In this document: in pieces, positions 35,304 through 41,973 of the stretch | How the letters are laid out: every line of letters begins with the position of its first letter | Numbering within the stretch: position 1 is the stretch's first letter | Origin: a virus | Strand: one strand, 5' to 3' | IMG/VR virus record: IMGVR_UViG_3300042991_000780 | Span: 1-64,000 of that record | DNA: 64,000 nucleotides | Program-made: the position numbers and the translations under genes | The notes under the pieces: model-generated | Told to the model about the DNA's origin: nothing | The model's input: only the letters and a program-made list of their open reading frames with translations | The model's database searches: none

Positions 35304-35320
35304 GTATTTATAATAAATAG
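35304..35320 (+). promoter_or_regulatory. Late-promoter-like motif on the plus strand
   Basis: GTATTTATAATAAATAG lies 5 bases before the ATG at 35326. It is the only plus-strand copy and it precedes the only plus-strand gene, which supports the motif being directional and functional. Confidence 0.65.
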
Positions 35321-35325
35321 TACTT

Positions 35326-36003
35326 ATGAAACCAAATTATACCGAATCTGAATTTGACACAGCAACATCTACAAGTTTATTATCTTGTTTTTGTTATAAT
35401 TGTAACACCCTTTTTAATGTAATGAAGAAAAATATTGTACAGGAATTAAAGCATAAAAGAGGAAGAATAAAATTTTGTTCAAAGAAGTGTCATGATATTT
35501 ATCAATCAAATCAAATCTCCGTTATTTGTAATAATTGCGGTAAAACATTTACTAAAATAGCATCTGAAATTAAAACAAATAATTTTTGTTCAAATTCATG
35601 CGCTGCAATATATAATAACACACATAAAACAAAAGGCAATCGTAGGTCTAAACTTGAAACATATCTTGAAACACAACTCGCTGCACAATTTCCAAATTTA
35701 GAAATATTATTCAACGATAAAAAAACAATTAATTCCGAACTGGATATTTACATACCCAGACTTCACCTTGCTTTTGAACTTAATGGTATTTTTCATTACG
35801 AACCTATCTATGGTCAAAATAAATTGAGTCAAATTCAAAATAATGATAATCGTAAATTTCAAGCCTGTTTAGAACAAGAAATTGAATTGTGTATTATTGA
35901 TGTTTCACATCAAAAATATTTTAAAGAAAACACTTCAAAAAAGTATTTAGACATTCTCATTACAATTATAAACAATAAGTCAATGAACATGTTAAACATT
36001 TAG
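35326..36003 (+). CDS. Homing-type endonuclease: zinc fingers plus Vsr/PD-(D/E)XK-like domain
   Basis: This 225-residue protein is the only gene on the plus strand. The N-terminal ~95 residues hold two treble-clef-like zinc motifs (CYNCNTLF with CSKKCH; CNNCGKTF with CSNSCA), common in phage homing enzymes. The C-terminal half has a conserved glutamate (RRSKLETYLE), then SELDIYIPRLHLAFELNG and HYEPIYG. This resembles Vsr-like EDxHD and other PD-(D/E)XK nicking or homing nucleases. It is inserted between tRNA-like elements with its own late-type promoter. It probably targets a site in this RNA cluster of related phages. Confidence 0.7.
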   Translation: MKPNYTESEFDTATSTSLLSCFCYNCNTLFNVMKKNIVQELKHKRGRIKFCSKKCHDIYQSNQISVICNNCGKTFTKIASEIKTNNFCSNSCAAIYNNTHKTKGNRRSKLETYLETQLAAQFPNLEILFNDKKTINSELDIYIPRLHLAFELNGIFHYEPIYGQNKLSQIQNNDNRKFQACLEQEIELCIIDVSHQKYFKENTSKKYLDILITIINNKSMNMLNI

Positions 36004-36059
36004 TCAATCTATCGATTGTGCAGTAATTACCACGTGCAGGTAGTTTAACTTTAATTACT

Positions 36060-36133
36060 TAGCGGGAGATGGATTCGAACCACCGACCTTAACGTTATGA
36101 GCGTCACGAGCTAACCACTGCTACTACCCCGCA
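36060..36133 (-). tRNA. tRNA-Met(CAU), initiator-like
   Basis: On the minus strand the acceptor GCGGG pairs with CCCGC plus a G-T pair. The anticodon arm is TGACG-CTCATAA-CGTTA with anticodon CAU (plus positions 36097-36099). The variable loop is AGGTC and the T-arm is GGTGG-TTCGAAT-CCATC. The 1-72 position is a T-T mismatch and the overall sequence follows bacterial initiator tRNA. The initiator's three G-C pairs in the anticodon stem are absent, and the D-arm is one base longer than usual. No CCA is encoded. Its 5' end overlaps the end of the nuclease gene at 36124 by ten bases. Confidence 0.75.
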
Positions 36134-36573
36134 ATATGTTTTTCCAATAAATCCCATGCTTCTCTATATTCATGAGATTTTGGCTTTCTCTGTCTGGATA
36201 CTTTTTCATGTAATGTTATTGAACCCGCAAATGAATTAAAAATATTAACAGGTACAACATAAAACACTTTTAGTTCTGAAATGAAAATTATTGCAAAATT
36301 AAAATCATTATTGGAATATTTTTCTCTTTTCATCACACGTCTATTTGTTTTGGTTCTTCTCACATCAATCAAATAAACTCCTTCTTCTTTTGATAACCAC
36401 GCTGACTTAACTTGTATCTTAATAAATTTATTATTAATAACAATGACCAAATCATATGGTAATCTATCACCTACCGGAATTAAAACATCCCATCCCAATT
36501 GAAGTGCTTTTAATTGTACTTCAATCTCCGCAATATCACCTTTCATTTTAGTATCCATAATCTCAAAGAACAT
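36124..36573 (-). CDS. PD-(D/E)XK endonuclease, I-Ssp6803I-like
   Basis: This 149-residue protein has the core of a small PD-(D/E)XK nuclease: KGDIAEIEVQ..ALQLGWDV, then DRLPYDLVI (D) and IKIQVKSAW (Q-x-K). It is the size (about 150 residues) of I-Ssp6803I, the intron-encoded homing endonuclease of a cyanobacterial tRNA-fMet gene. Its stop codon TAG lies inside the tRNA-Met gene, which overlaps by ten bases. The ATG at 36573 or an internal ATG (MDTKMKGDIAE) may be the true start. No intron is visible, so it would be a free-standing homing enzyme next to its likely target. Confidence 0.75.
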   Translation of the reverse strand: MFFEIMDTKMKGDIAEIEVQLKALQLGWDVLIPVGDRLPYDLVIVINNKFIKIQVKSAWLSKEEGVYLIDVRRTKTNRRVMKREKYSNNDFNFAIIFISELKVFYVVPVNIFNSFAGSITLHEKVSRQRKPKSHEYREAWDLLEKHIAG

Positions 36574-36615
36574 TTAATAAGATAAAAAAGGAAAATTTGT
36601 TTGTTATTTCTGTTA

Positions 36616-36689
36616 TAAACAATGATGGAATTGAACCACCAACATTCTGCTTGACGTGCAAACACTCTAACCAGTTGAGTTAATTGTAA
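36616..36689 (-). tRNA. tRNA-Asp(GUC)-like gene, atypical
   Basis: The minus strand has a clear D-arm (ACTC-AACTGGTTA-GAGT), an anticodon arm TTTGC-ACGTCAA-GCAGA, a five-base variable loop and T-arm GGTGG-TTCAATT-CCATC. The anticodon would be GUC, but base 33 is C rather than the near-universal U. The acceptor stem pairs at only five of seven positions (TTACAAT with ATTGTTT). A copy of the TTACAGTAA module lies directly upstream. It may be a decaying gene or a tRNA with a special role. Confidence 0.5.
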
Positions 36690-36690
36690 T

Positions 36691-36703
36691 TTACTGTAAT
36701 AAC
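36691..36703 (-). repeat. TTACTGTAATAAC element, copy 4
   Basis: A variant of the 13-base motif with one substitution at the tenth position (T for A) and one at the eleventh (A for C). It is directly upstream of the Asp-like tRNA and six bases from GTTTCCT (plus strand), which occupies the acceptor-like position. Confidence 0.7.
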
Positions 36704-36724
36704 AACACCGTTTCCTTTTTTTGT

Positions 36725-36810
36725 GGGGAGAACAGGAATCGAACCTGTAATCAATTGTGTTTAAAACAATTTGCTTTACCTTATTTACTGTAAACACTTC
36801 AAGTTCTCCC
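36725..36810 (-). tRNA. tRNA-Leu(UAA)-like gene with unusual 5' half
   Basis: Minus-strand ends GGGAGAA and TTCTCCC pair. The anticodon arm ATTGT-TTTAAAC-ACAAT gives UAA. The T-arm is CAGG-TTCGATT-CCTG. The stretch between acceptor and anticodon arm is ~33 bases instead of ~19. It holds the GTGTTTACAGTAA module, and TTTAC can pair with GTAAA further along. The variable loop is only five bases, whereas bacterial tRNA-Leu normally has a long variable arm. No CCA is encoded. It is the first RNA element after the host-type promoter at 36905. Confidence 0.55.
36785..36797 (-). repeat. TTACTGTAAACAC element, copy 5
   Basis: An exact copy of the 13-base motif inside the Leu-like tRNA, six bases from its acceptor strand (TTCTCCC on the plus strand). 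Confidence 0.8.
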
Positions 36811-36895
36811 TTACGGGAGCAATGAGATAGTATTTTCGTTATTTTGATTTGCTATCTCCCCATTTAAAAGTTTGTTCAAAGAACATTTTGTCATT

Positions 36896-36989
36896 CAGAC
36901 GTTGCAAATATAAAACACCTTTTTTAATTGTGCAAGCATTTTATAAAATATTTTCTAAAAAAATTAAAATATTTTTATCTGCACGTCTG
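36896..36989. repeat. Inverted repeat flanking the promoter
   Basis: CAGACGTTGCA (36896-36906) and TGCACGTCTG (36980-36989) are inverted copies with one extra base, about 73 bases apart. They bracket the host-type promoter and an AT-rich stretch. A regulator site or a folded leader is possible. Confidence 0.4.
36905..36935 (-). promoter_or_regulatory. Host-type (Bacteroidetes) promoter for the RNA cluster
   Basis: On the minus strand TTG (36933-36935) and TATATTTG (36905-36912) are 20 bases apart, a perfect fit to the Bacteroidetes housekeeping promoter TTG-N19/20-TAnnTTTG. It lies ~95 bases upstream of the first tRNA-like gene. Confidence 0.7.
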
Positions 36990-36992
36990 GAA

Positions 36993-37002
36993 TAATAAAT
37001 AC
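36993..37002 (-). promoter_or_regulatory. Late-promoter-like motif
   Basis: The coding-strand CGTATTTATTATTCC lies between the helicase gene and the RNA cluster. It is a weaker match that might give late expression of the RNAs. Confidence 0.4.
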
Positions 37003-37041
37003 GATGATATTTCAAAAAAGTTATAAAAAAGTATAAAAAAA

Positions 37042-38949
37042 TTAATCTTTTTTCATAATATCCTGACTCTTAGCATTTTTGCGGATATGTTCAAGTACAC
37101 TTAAAACATTACTATTATCACTTTCAAGACTATCTGGATCAGTTAAAATAATTTTATTTTCTTTTGGTAATTGTGGTTTTTCTTCTTCAATTATGATAAG
37201 ATCATCAGTTTTTACCACTGGAATTTCACCAGTAAGTTCAGTTTTTGTCTCACCACTCTCGCCATTCCAGTCAAAATAATCACCACTTGGTTTAATATTT
37301 TCATTATTGGTCATTATAATCGGTTGTAATGTTTCGGGAATTTCTGAGACATTACCTGTAACAATAAGTGGTTCTTTTTCAACCTTTGGTACTTCAACGT
37401 ATTCCCTATTCCACGCTGCCTTAAATTCCTCAAGTTCATTTTTCTTTTCAATTATAACATCATCATTAACATTATCCAGATGATCCGCATATTTTTCCGA
37501 TATGACTTGAGCAATTTTTTGTTGCGATGATACTTTATTTGCAATATCTTCAATATTTTCAACATCAGTAGTCTTAATACCAGTTGTTTTAATTGGATAC
37601 CTTTCATCTTCAATAACAATTTCCATTGTATCATTATTGAACCTACTATCCCTAAAAGTTTGACCATCTTGTGCAAATCTTGCTTTTATTATTCTGATGT
37701 TTGCAAGACCTGCTTCTTTCTGATCTGCAGTTTTTGCAACTGACATAAAGAAGTGTGCTTTTTGAACACGTTTAATGCTACCACCAGTTTGGTATGCTTC
37801 AACATATTCTGAATCAAATCCACTTCTGTTTGTCTGTATTGCAGTCCATGCCGGAATGTTAAAATCGGCAGCAAGTGCTTCAAACGATTTAATAACCTGA
37901 AGTTCTGCTTCCGTTCTATCAGTTGTTTTCTTATTTGATTCAAGACAATCAAGATAATCAACAATAAGCATATCAAACTTAAAACCCCATTTTTTCTCGT
38001 AACGAATCATCCAGTTCCTAATGTCAGTCATTGTTGTATTTTCCTGACTAAACTTCTTTATTACAAGATGTCCCTTACCATTTAATTTTTGTTTCTTTTG
38101 TTCAACTTTCTCAGCAACTTCGCTTAGATGTTCATCCATTTTACTTAATTGAACACCAGTCCATATGGTAAAATGTTTTCTCTGTATTTGTTCTATCGTA
38201 TCCTCAAAAACTATTTGTGCAACATTTTTCCCGGCAAAATCATATGCAGTATTTGCAATTTTGGTAAGCATCGTAGTTTTCCCAACCCCGGATGGTGTTA
38301 ATATAACACCAATTTCACCCTTACCAAGACCACCATCAGTTACAATATCAATAACACGAATACCTGTTGGTATTGTCTGACGGAATTCTTTTCTCAATAC
38401 TCTATCGATGTTATCAATTACTTCAGTTCCAAAATCTTCTTCTTCTCCAATATGTGATATTTTCAGTAGTTTTTCATCAATCTCACCAAGTACATGTTTT
38501 TTTCGTATTTCTCCAGTTTTTGTTTTATCAATTATAAATTCAGCAAATTTTCTCCATTCTTGTTGTTTAATGAATGTTGTTGTTGTCTTTCGAATAGCCT
38601 CACCGTCATAATCAAGTTCCTTGTTAATGATTCGTTCATTCCATAATTGAACTTTCTTTATTACGGCAAATAACGATTCTTCCTCAATCTGATTGTTGGG
38701 TGCTTTAAATTGATTGATTGCTTGTTGAATACTTTGATTCTGTAAATTTGGTACTTTACCAAATTCTTTATAATACTCCAATATTATAATGAAGAGTCTC
38801 CTATAATTTGGATCATCAAAATATTCAACAGATAAATTAGATAATGTTTTTTCGGCAAACTCTGGTTCGACAAGCAATTGCCACATAAGACGCAATTGAA
38901 ATTCCGGTCCGAGATATGCCGTAAATGTATTTTCTGTAACTTCTGCCAT
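37042..38949 (-). CDS. Replicative DNA helicase, gp41/DnaB family
   Basis: This 635-residue protein has an N-terminal helical domain (residues ~1-130) like DnaB-type helicases. A RecA-fold motor follows with Walker A TPSGVGKTT (218-226), Walker B MLIVDYLD, and the later arginine/lysine motifs in GLANIRIIKARFAQDG. The last ~150 residues are an acidic, low-complexity extension not typical of the family, perhaps for binding primase, polymerase or SSB. It is expected to unwind DNA as a hexamer at the phage fork. Its upstream neighbours (exonuclease, recombinase, SSB) complete a T4-like replication cluster. No primase was found in the window. Confidence 0.88.
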   Translation of the reverse strand: MAEVTENTFTAYLGPEFQLRLMWQLLVEPEFAEKTLSNLSVEYFDDPNYRRLFIIILEYYKEFGKVPNLQNQSIQQAINQFKAPNNQIEEESLFAVIKKVQLWNERIINKELDYDGEAIRKTTTTFIKQQEWRKFAEFIIDKTKTGEIRKKHVLGEIDEKLLKISHIGEEEDFGTEVIDNIDRVLRKEFRQTIPTGIRVIDIVTDGGLGKGEIGVILTPSGVGKTTMLTKIANTAYDFAGKNVAQIVFEDTIEQIQRKHFTIWTGVQLSKMDEHLSEVAEKVEQKKQKLNGKGHLVIKKFSQENTTMTDIRNWMIRYEKKWGFKFDMLIVDYLDCLESNKKTTDRTEAELQVIKSFEALAADFNIPAWTAIQTNRSGFDSEYVEAYQTGGSIKRVQKAHFFMSVAKTADQKEAGLANIRIIKARFAQDGQTFRDSRFNNDTMEIVIEDERYPIKTTGIKTTDVENIEDIANKVSSQQKIAQVISEKYADHLDNVNDDVIIEKKNELEEFKAAWNREYVEVPKVEKEPLIVTGNVSEIPETLQPIIMTNNENIKPSGDYFDWNGESGETKTELTGEIPVVKTDDLIIIEEEKPQLPKENKIILTDPDSLESDNSNVLSVLEHIRKNAKSQDIMKKD

Positions 38950-38965
38950 TTTAAAATTTTCTTAT

Positions 38966-39038
38966 AAAAAGGCAGTTGTTGCTATATATGAAATATGAAA
39001 ATGAAGTATCAAAAACAAAGATTCACGCAACAACCGCC
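38966..39038 (-). terminator. Terminator-like long hairpin
   Basis: On the minus strand GGCGGTTGTTGC pairs with GCAACAACTGCC over 12 positions (one G-T type mismatch), followed by TTTTTAT. The loop of ~44 bases is long. It lies between the 200-residue gene and the helicase gene. Confidence 0.6.
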
Positions 39039-39053
39039 CAATATCAAACAGAC

Positions 39054-39656
39054 TTAGTTTTTCCTAAGTCTTCTCAACATCTCTTCTCTCTTAGCCGGAG
39101 AAAGTTCTCTGATCTGATTAATGGATAAACCTTTAATATTAATCAAATCATAATCGTCCCACATGTTTTTAATATCGTTCCTTTTAATAAGATTGAAAAT
39201 GTTATCAGCAACATCAACAACAGCATTAACCATATCGGCAGAAAATTTTGCAACCGGATTAAATCCGTCAACATAAAACATTCTTTCAACAATTGGTTTA
39301 TCATTAATATAAAAACCAATTTTACATTCAACACCCCTAATTGTTTTATCTTCAATTTGTTGTACGATTGGTGTTGGATTATAATACATTTCTTTTCTCC
39401 ACTCCTGCGGATATTTGCTAATCATCTTCTGATTATGTTGAAAAAAATCGAGTTCATTTGAAAACTGAGTTTCATATGATCGCTTCGATAATACCTTTTG
39501 TATTCTGGTGATTGCTTTTGGAAGAATTTCTCTTATGTCAATTGAATACCTTGTGAAAGGATTAAACTGATCGGCACTAAACACTTTTTCACACATCAAC
39601 GTATTTTCCTGATATAGTGAAAACCTAAACATGTTATTAAATTCTTTCTCGTTCAT
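39054..39656 (-). CDS. Replication-cluster protein with internal duplication, unknown
   Basis: This 200-residue protein is built of two related halves. FRFSLYQEN.LMCEKVFSADQFNPFTRYSIDIRE in the first matches CKIGFYIND.PIVERMFYVDGFNPVAKFSADMVN in the second in pattern and spacing. The C-terminus is basic (SPAKREEMLRRLRKN). It lies between the 5' exonuclease and the helicase, a position where T4-like phages carry helicase loaders or other fork proteins. No family is recognised, and no nuclease or ATPase motif is seen. A fork-associated adaptor is only a guess. Confidence 0.7.
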   Translation of the reverse strand: MNEKEFNNMFRFSLYQENTLMCEKVFSADQFNPFTRYSIDIREILPKAITRIQKVLSKRSYETQFSNELDFFQHNQKMISKYPQEWRKEMYYNPTPIVQQIEDKTIRGVECKIGFYINDKPIVERMFYVDGFNPVAKFSADMVNAVVDVADNIFNLIKRNDIKNMWDDYDLINIKGLSINQIRELSPAKREEMLRRLRKN

Positions 39657-39727
39657 ATAATTTTTTTTAAATTGTTAAATCGTATCAATACAAATATAAA
39701 TAGAATCCGGGTAACGTAAAAGAGTTT

Positions 39728-40780
39728 TTATAAATATTGTTTACTATTTTTATAATACTCTTTATATAAGTCTCTTTCACGACTCACAACAGTGAAAAAT
39801 GGATCAACATATTGCACATATGTGCTTCCATAAATTGATAAAAAGTCATCTTCTCTCATCATAGGCAACAAGTTTTTACCACCCCTGTTTTTAATATCCA
39901 ATGGAACATCAAGATCAGATAATGCTGAAACTGCTTGTTCATTAAGCATTGGTTCTCTTAAATTCACCAGTTTGTAATTGGTTTTTAGTCTTTCAATATT
40001 GCCCAATAAGTTTTCAAACGCTTTTAATGGTTTTAGTTTCTTGCTTACCCTTTCCTTATTAATTTGATCCGCTTTTCCACAAACTTCTCTAACTGTAAGA
40101 TGTTTGAATTTCAATTCCGGGAAGTGTTCCAGTAATGTTTTTTCTTTTATCCCACCAACACCTTTTATATTATCAGATGTGTCACCACATATTATTTTCA
40201 ATATTAATGCATTTGAATAGTGATGATCAAAATACATCATATAATTTGTTTTGGTAACTGGTTGGTCAAGATTTGGAAATATAATCGTAATATTTAAATC
40301 CAGAAGTTGTGCAAAATCCCTATCGTTAGAATATAGAAAGATTTCTTCTTTATTGTTATATTTCAAACAATATGCTGCAATAATATCATCGGCTTCAATA
40401 TCGTCAATTTCAATTTGTCTGAAATATAATTCTTCAGCATATGCTTGAATTCTAAGTCTTTGTTTTAAAATAGATTCTTCTTTCTCTCTTTCTCTGCGTA
40501 TTTCAGCAGCAGTCATTTCAATTCTTCTATACCATTCTTTATTTTTTCGATTGGCTTTGTATTCTTTATCAATATAATGACGCATAACACCCCCACCTTC
40601 GCCATCCCAGACCAATACAACCTTATTAATCATATGATCTTTAATTAACTTACGAATGGTTGTCATAAAAGAATAAAGTCCACCTATATGTCCATATTTA
40701 GACGTATAGGTGTCCTTTGCTCCGTGAAATGAACGTTGCAAGAGATAAGAAGAATCTACCAACAAAGTTCTGATTTTCAT
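39728..40780 (-). CDS. 5'-3' exonuclease / flap endonuclease (RNase H-like)
   Basis: This 350-residue protein has the signature acidic residues of the FEN/5'-3' exonuclease family: LLVDSSYLLQRSFHG at the start, VLVWDGEGG, IDDIEADDIIAAY, LYSNDRDFAQL and the helix-hairpin-helix region GDTSDNIKGVGGIKEKT. In T4-like phages this enzyme (rnh) removes RNA primers and flaps on the lagging strand. It starts three bases after the stop of the recombinase gene, so both are co-translated. The identification is firm at family level. Confidence 0.9.
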   Translation of the reverse strand: MKIRTLLVDSSYLLQRSFHGAKDTYTSKYGHIGGLYSFMTTIRKLIKDHMINKVVLVWDGEGGGVMRHYIDKEYKANRKNKEWYRRIEMTAAEIRREREKEESILKQRLRIQAYAEELYFRQIEIDDIEADDIIAAYCLKYNNKEEIFLYSNDRDFAQLLDLNITIIFPNLDQPVTKTNYMMYFDHHYSNALILKIICGDTSDNIKGVGGIKEKTLLEHFPELKFKHLTVREVCGKADQINKERVSKKLKPLKAFENLLGNIERLKTNYKLVNLREPMLNEQAVSALSDLDVPLDIKNRGGKNLLPMMREDDFLSIYGSTYVQYVDPFFTVVSRERDLYKEYYKNSKQYL

Positions 40781-40783
40781 AAA

Positions 40784-41908
40784 TTAATTGATTTCTTCAA
40801 GAAGGTCTTGTGTGTTATATTCTTCTTCGTTGCTTTCTTCGGTATATTCAACATCATCAATGTTACCACCACCCAATATTTCCATAAACATATCAGCATG
40901 TTCCTTAAAATACTGCTTTGCAAGTACATCTTTGGGTGAATCTGGAATGAATCCATGTGGTGTGGCAATAAGTTTCGTATTTAATGATATACCAGTAACA
41001 TGGTTTTTTGCAATATTAACCTTAGTTCTTGTTGCATATGTTACTTCTACACCGTTTTTTTTAACCTTTAGTTTTGAAATACCTGAATTGGTAACATTTC
41101 CGAAAACAACCTGTATTGTTGAATTGAATGGAATTGTATCACCACCTTTTGCAGCAATCTTTGGTAAGCCTCTAAATACTTCCGGTTTCCTAACCCAAAC
41201 CTGACAAATGATTGCCATGTAATTATTGTGTGGATAACCATCTTTTTTGCACATATTAAGTTTGGGAATTAAATTCTTTCCGAATACCCTTGATATTGCA
41301 CCAGCATCCCATTCATTATTCTGACTATCACTTGTGAAACTTAAATTAGATTGTATTGTACCAATACTATCAATTAAAATACATAGATCACGCTGTAACT
41401 TTCCGTCTGCTTGGAGTTTAAATAATTGACTTATTTTATCTCCCATTTCTTCAATAGTATTAAACCTTGACCTGTCGATGAATAAGAAATCACCCTTATA
41501 TTCGATCATACCAGTTTCTTCATCAACTTCTTCGGTAAATTCAATACCCATTGTTTTTAAATGCTCCCAAGCAAATTTTAACTCAGTAATAATAAACACA
41601 GGTAAAACATTATCAGGTGATTGCTGACATGAATATGCTATTTCATATAAAAGTGTACTTTTTCCACTATCTGTATGCCCAATGATATTCATCATTTCAT
41701 TTGCGGGAATTCCGGGCAATCCAGTTGCCTTACAAAATGCACTTTGACCCAATACATTTGTTATTGGTAGCCATTTCCTTGGTTTAAATTTAACTGTTGC
41801 ATCAAACTTATAATCCTTTTTAAAATTTTCTAACGAAAATTCTTTTTTTGCTATTGGTTTCCTTGCTGGATTTGCAGGAACTTCATTATCTGTAACATTC
41901 TTTGCCAT
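40784..41908 (-). CDS. uvsX: UvsX/RecA-type recombinase
   Basis: This 374-residue protein has a RecA-fold core with Walker A GHTDSGKST (77-85) and Walker B LCILIDSIGT. The pattern of loops is that of phage UvsX (GDTIPFNSTIQVVFG, then IAKNHVTGISLNTKLIATPHGF). The C-terminus is acidic (EYTEESNEEEYNTQDLLEEIN), as in recombinases that interact with SSB. It catalyses strand invasion for recombination-dependent replication and repair. It lies between SSB and the 5' exonuclease, a T4-like arrangement. Confidence 0.88.
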   Translation of the reverse strand: MAKNVTDNEVPANPARKPIAKKEFSLENFKKDYKFDATVKFKPRKWLPITNVLGQSAFCKATGLPGIPANEMMNIIGHTDSGKSTLLYEIAYSCQQSPDNVLPVFIITELKFAWEHLKTMGIEFTEEVDEETGMIEYKGDFLFIDRSRFNTIEEMGDKISQLFKLQADGKLQRDLCILIDSIGTIQSNLSFTSDSQNNEWDAGAISRVFGKNLIPKLNMCKKDGYPHNNYMAIICQVWVRKPEVFRGLPKIAAKGGDTIPFNSTIQVVFGNVTNSGISKLKVKKNGVEVTYATRTKVNIAKNHVTGISLNTKLIATPHGFIPDSPKDVLAKQYFKEHADMFMEILGGGNIDDVEYTEESNEEEYNTQDLLEEIN

Positions 41909-41928
41909 AATATTTTTATTTTTTTGTT

Positions 41929-41956
41929 AAAAAAGGGGGACGAGAATCCCCCTTTT
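41929..41956 (-). terminator. Intrinsic terminator
   Basis: On the minus strand AAAAGGGGGA pairs with TCCCCCTTTT and a T run follows. It lies between the SSB gene and uvsX and may attenuate rather than stop, which would set SSB above recombinase levels. Confidence 0.85.
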
Positions 41957-41973
41957 AGTTAATTACCAATACC

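Noticed and set aside
35088-36133. Group I introns inside the tRNA genes
   Set aside because: No intron core (P3-P8, paired exon ends) is seen, and the tRNA-Met is uninterrupted.
34822-36797. The five 13-base motif copies as a CRISPR array
   Set aside because: Spacing is irregular (from 94 bases to 1.5 kb), the units are too short, and no cas genes are present.
36543-36797. An 84-residue minus-strand reading frame
   Set aside because: It runs through the Asp-like and Leu-like tRNA genes, has no promoter or start signal of its own and no recognisable protein features.
39691-39721. A host-type promoter before the 200-residue gene
   Set aside because: TATATTTG is present but no TTG lies 19-20 bases upstream of it.
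40788-41204. A 138-residue plus-strand reading frame
   Set aside because: It is antisense to uvsX, whose motifs are intact on the minus strand.
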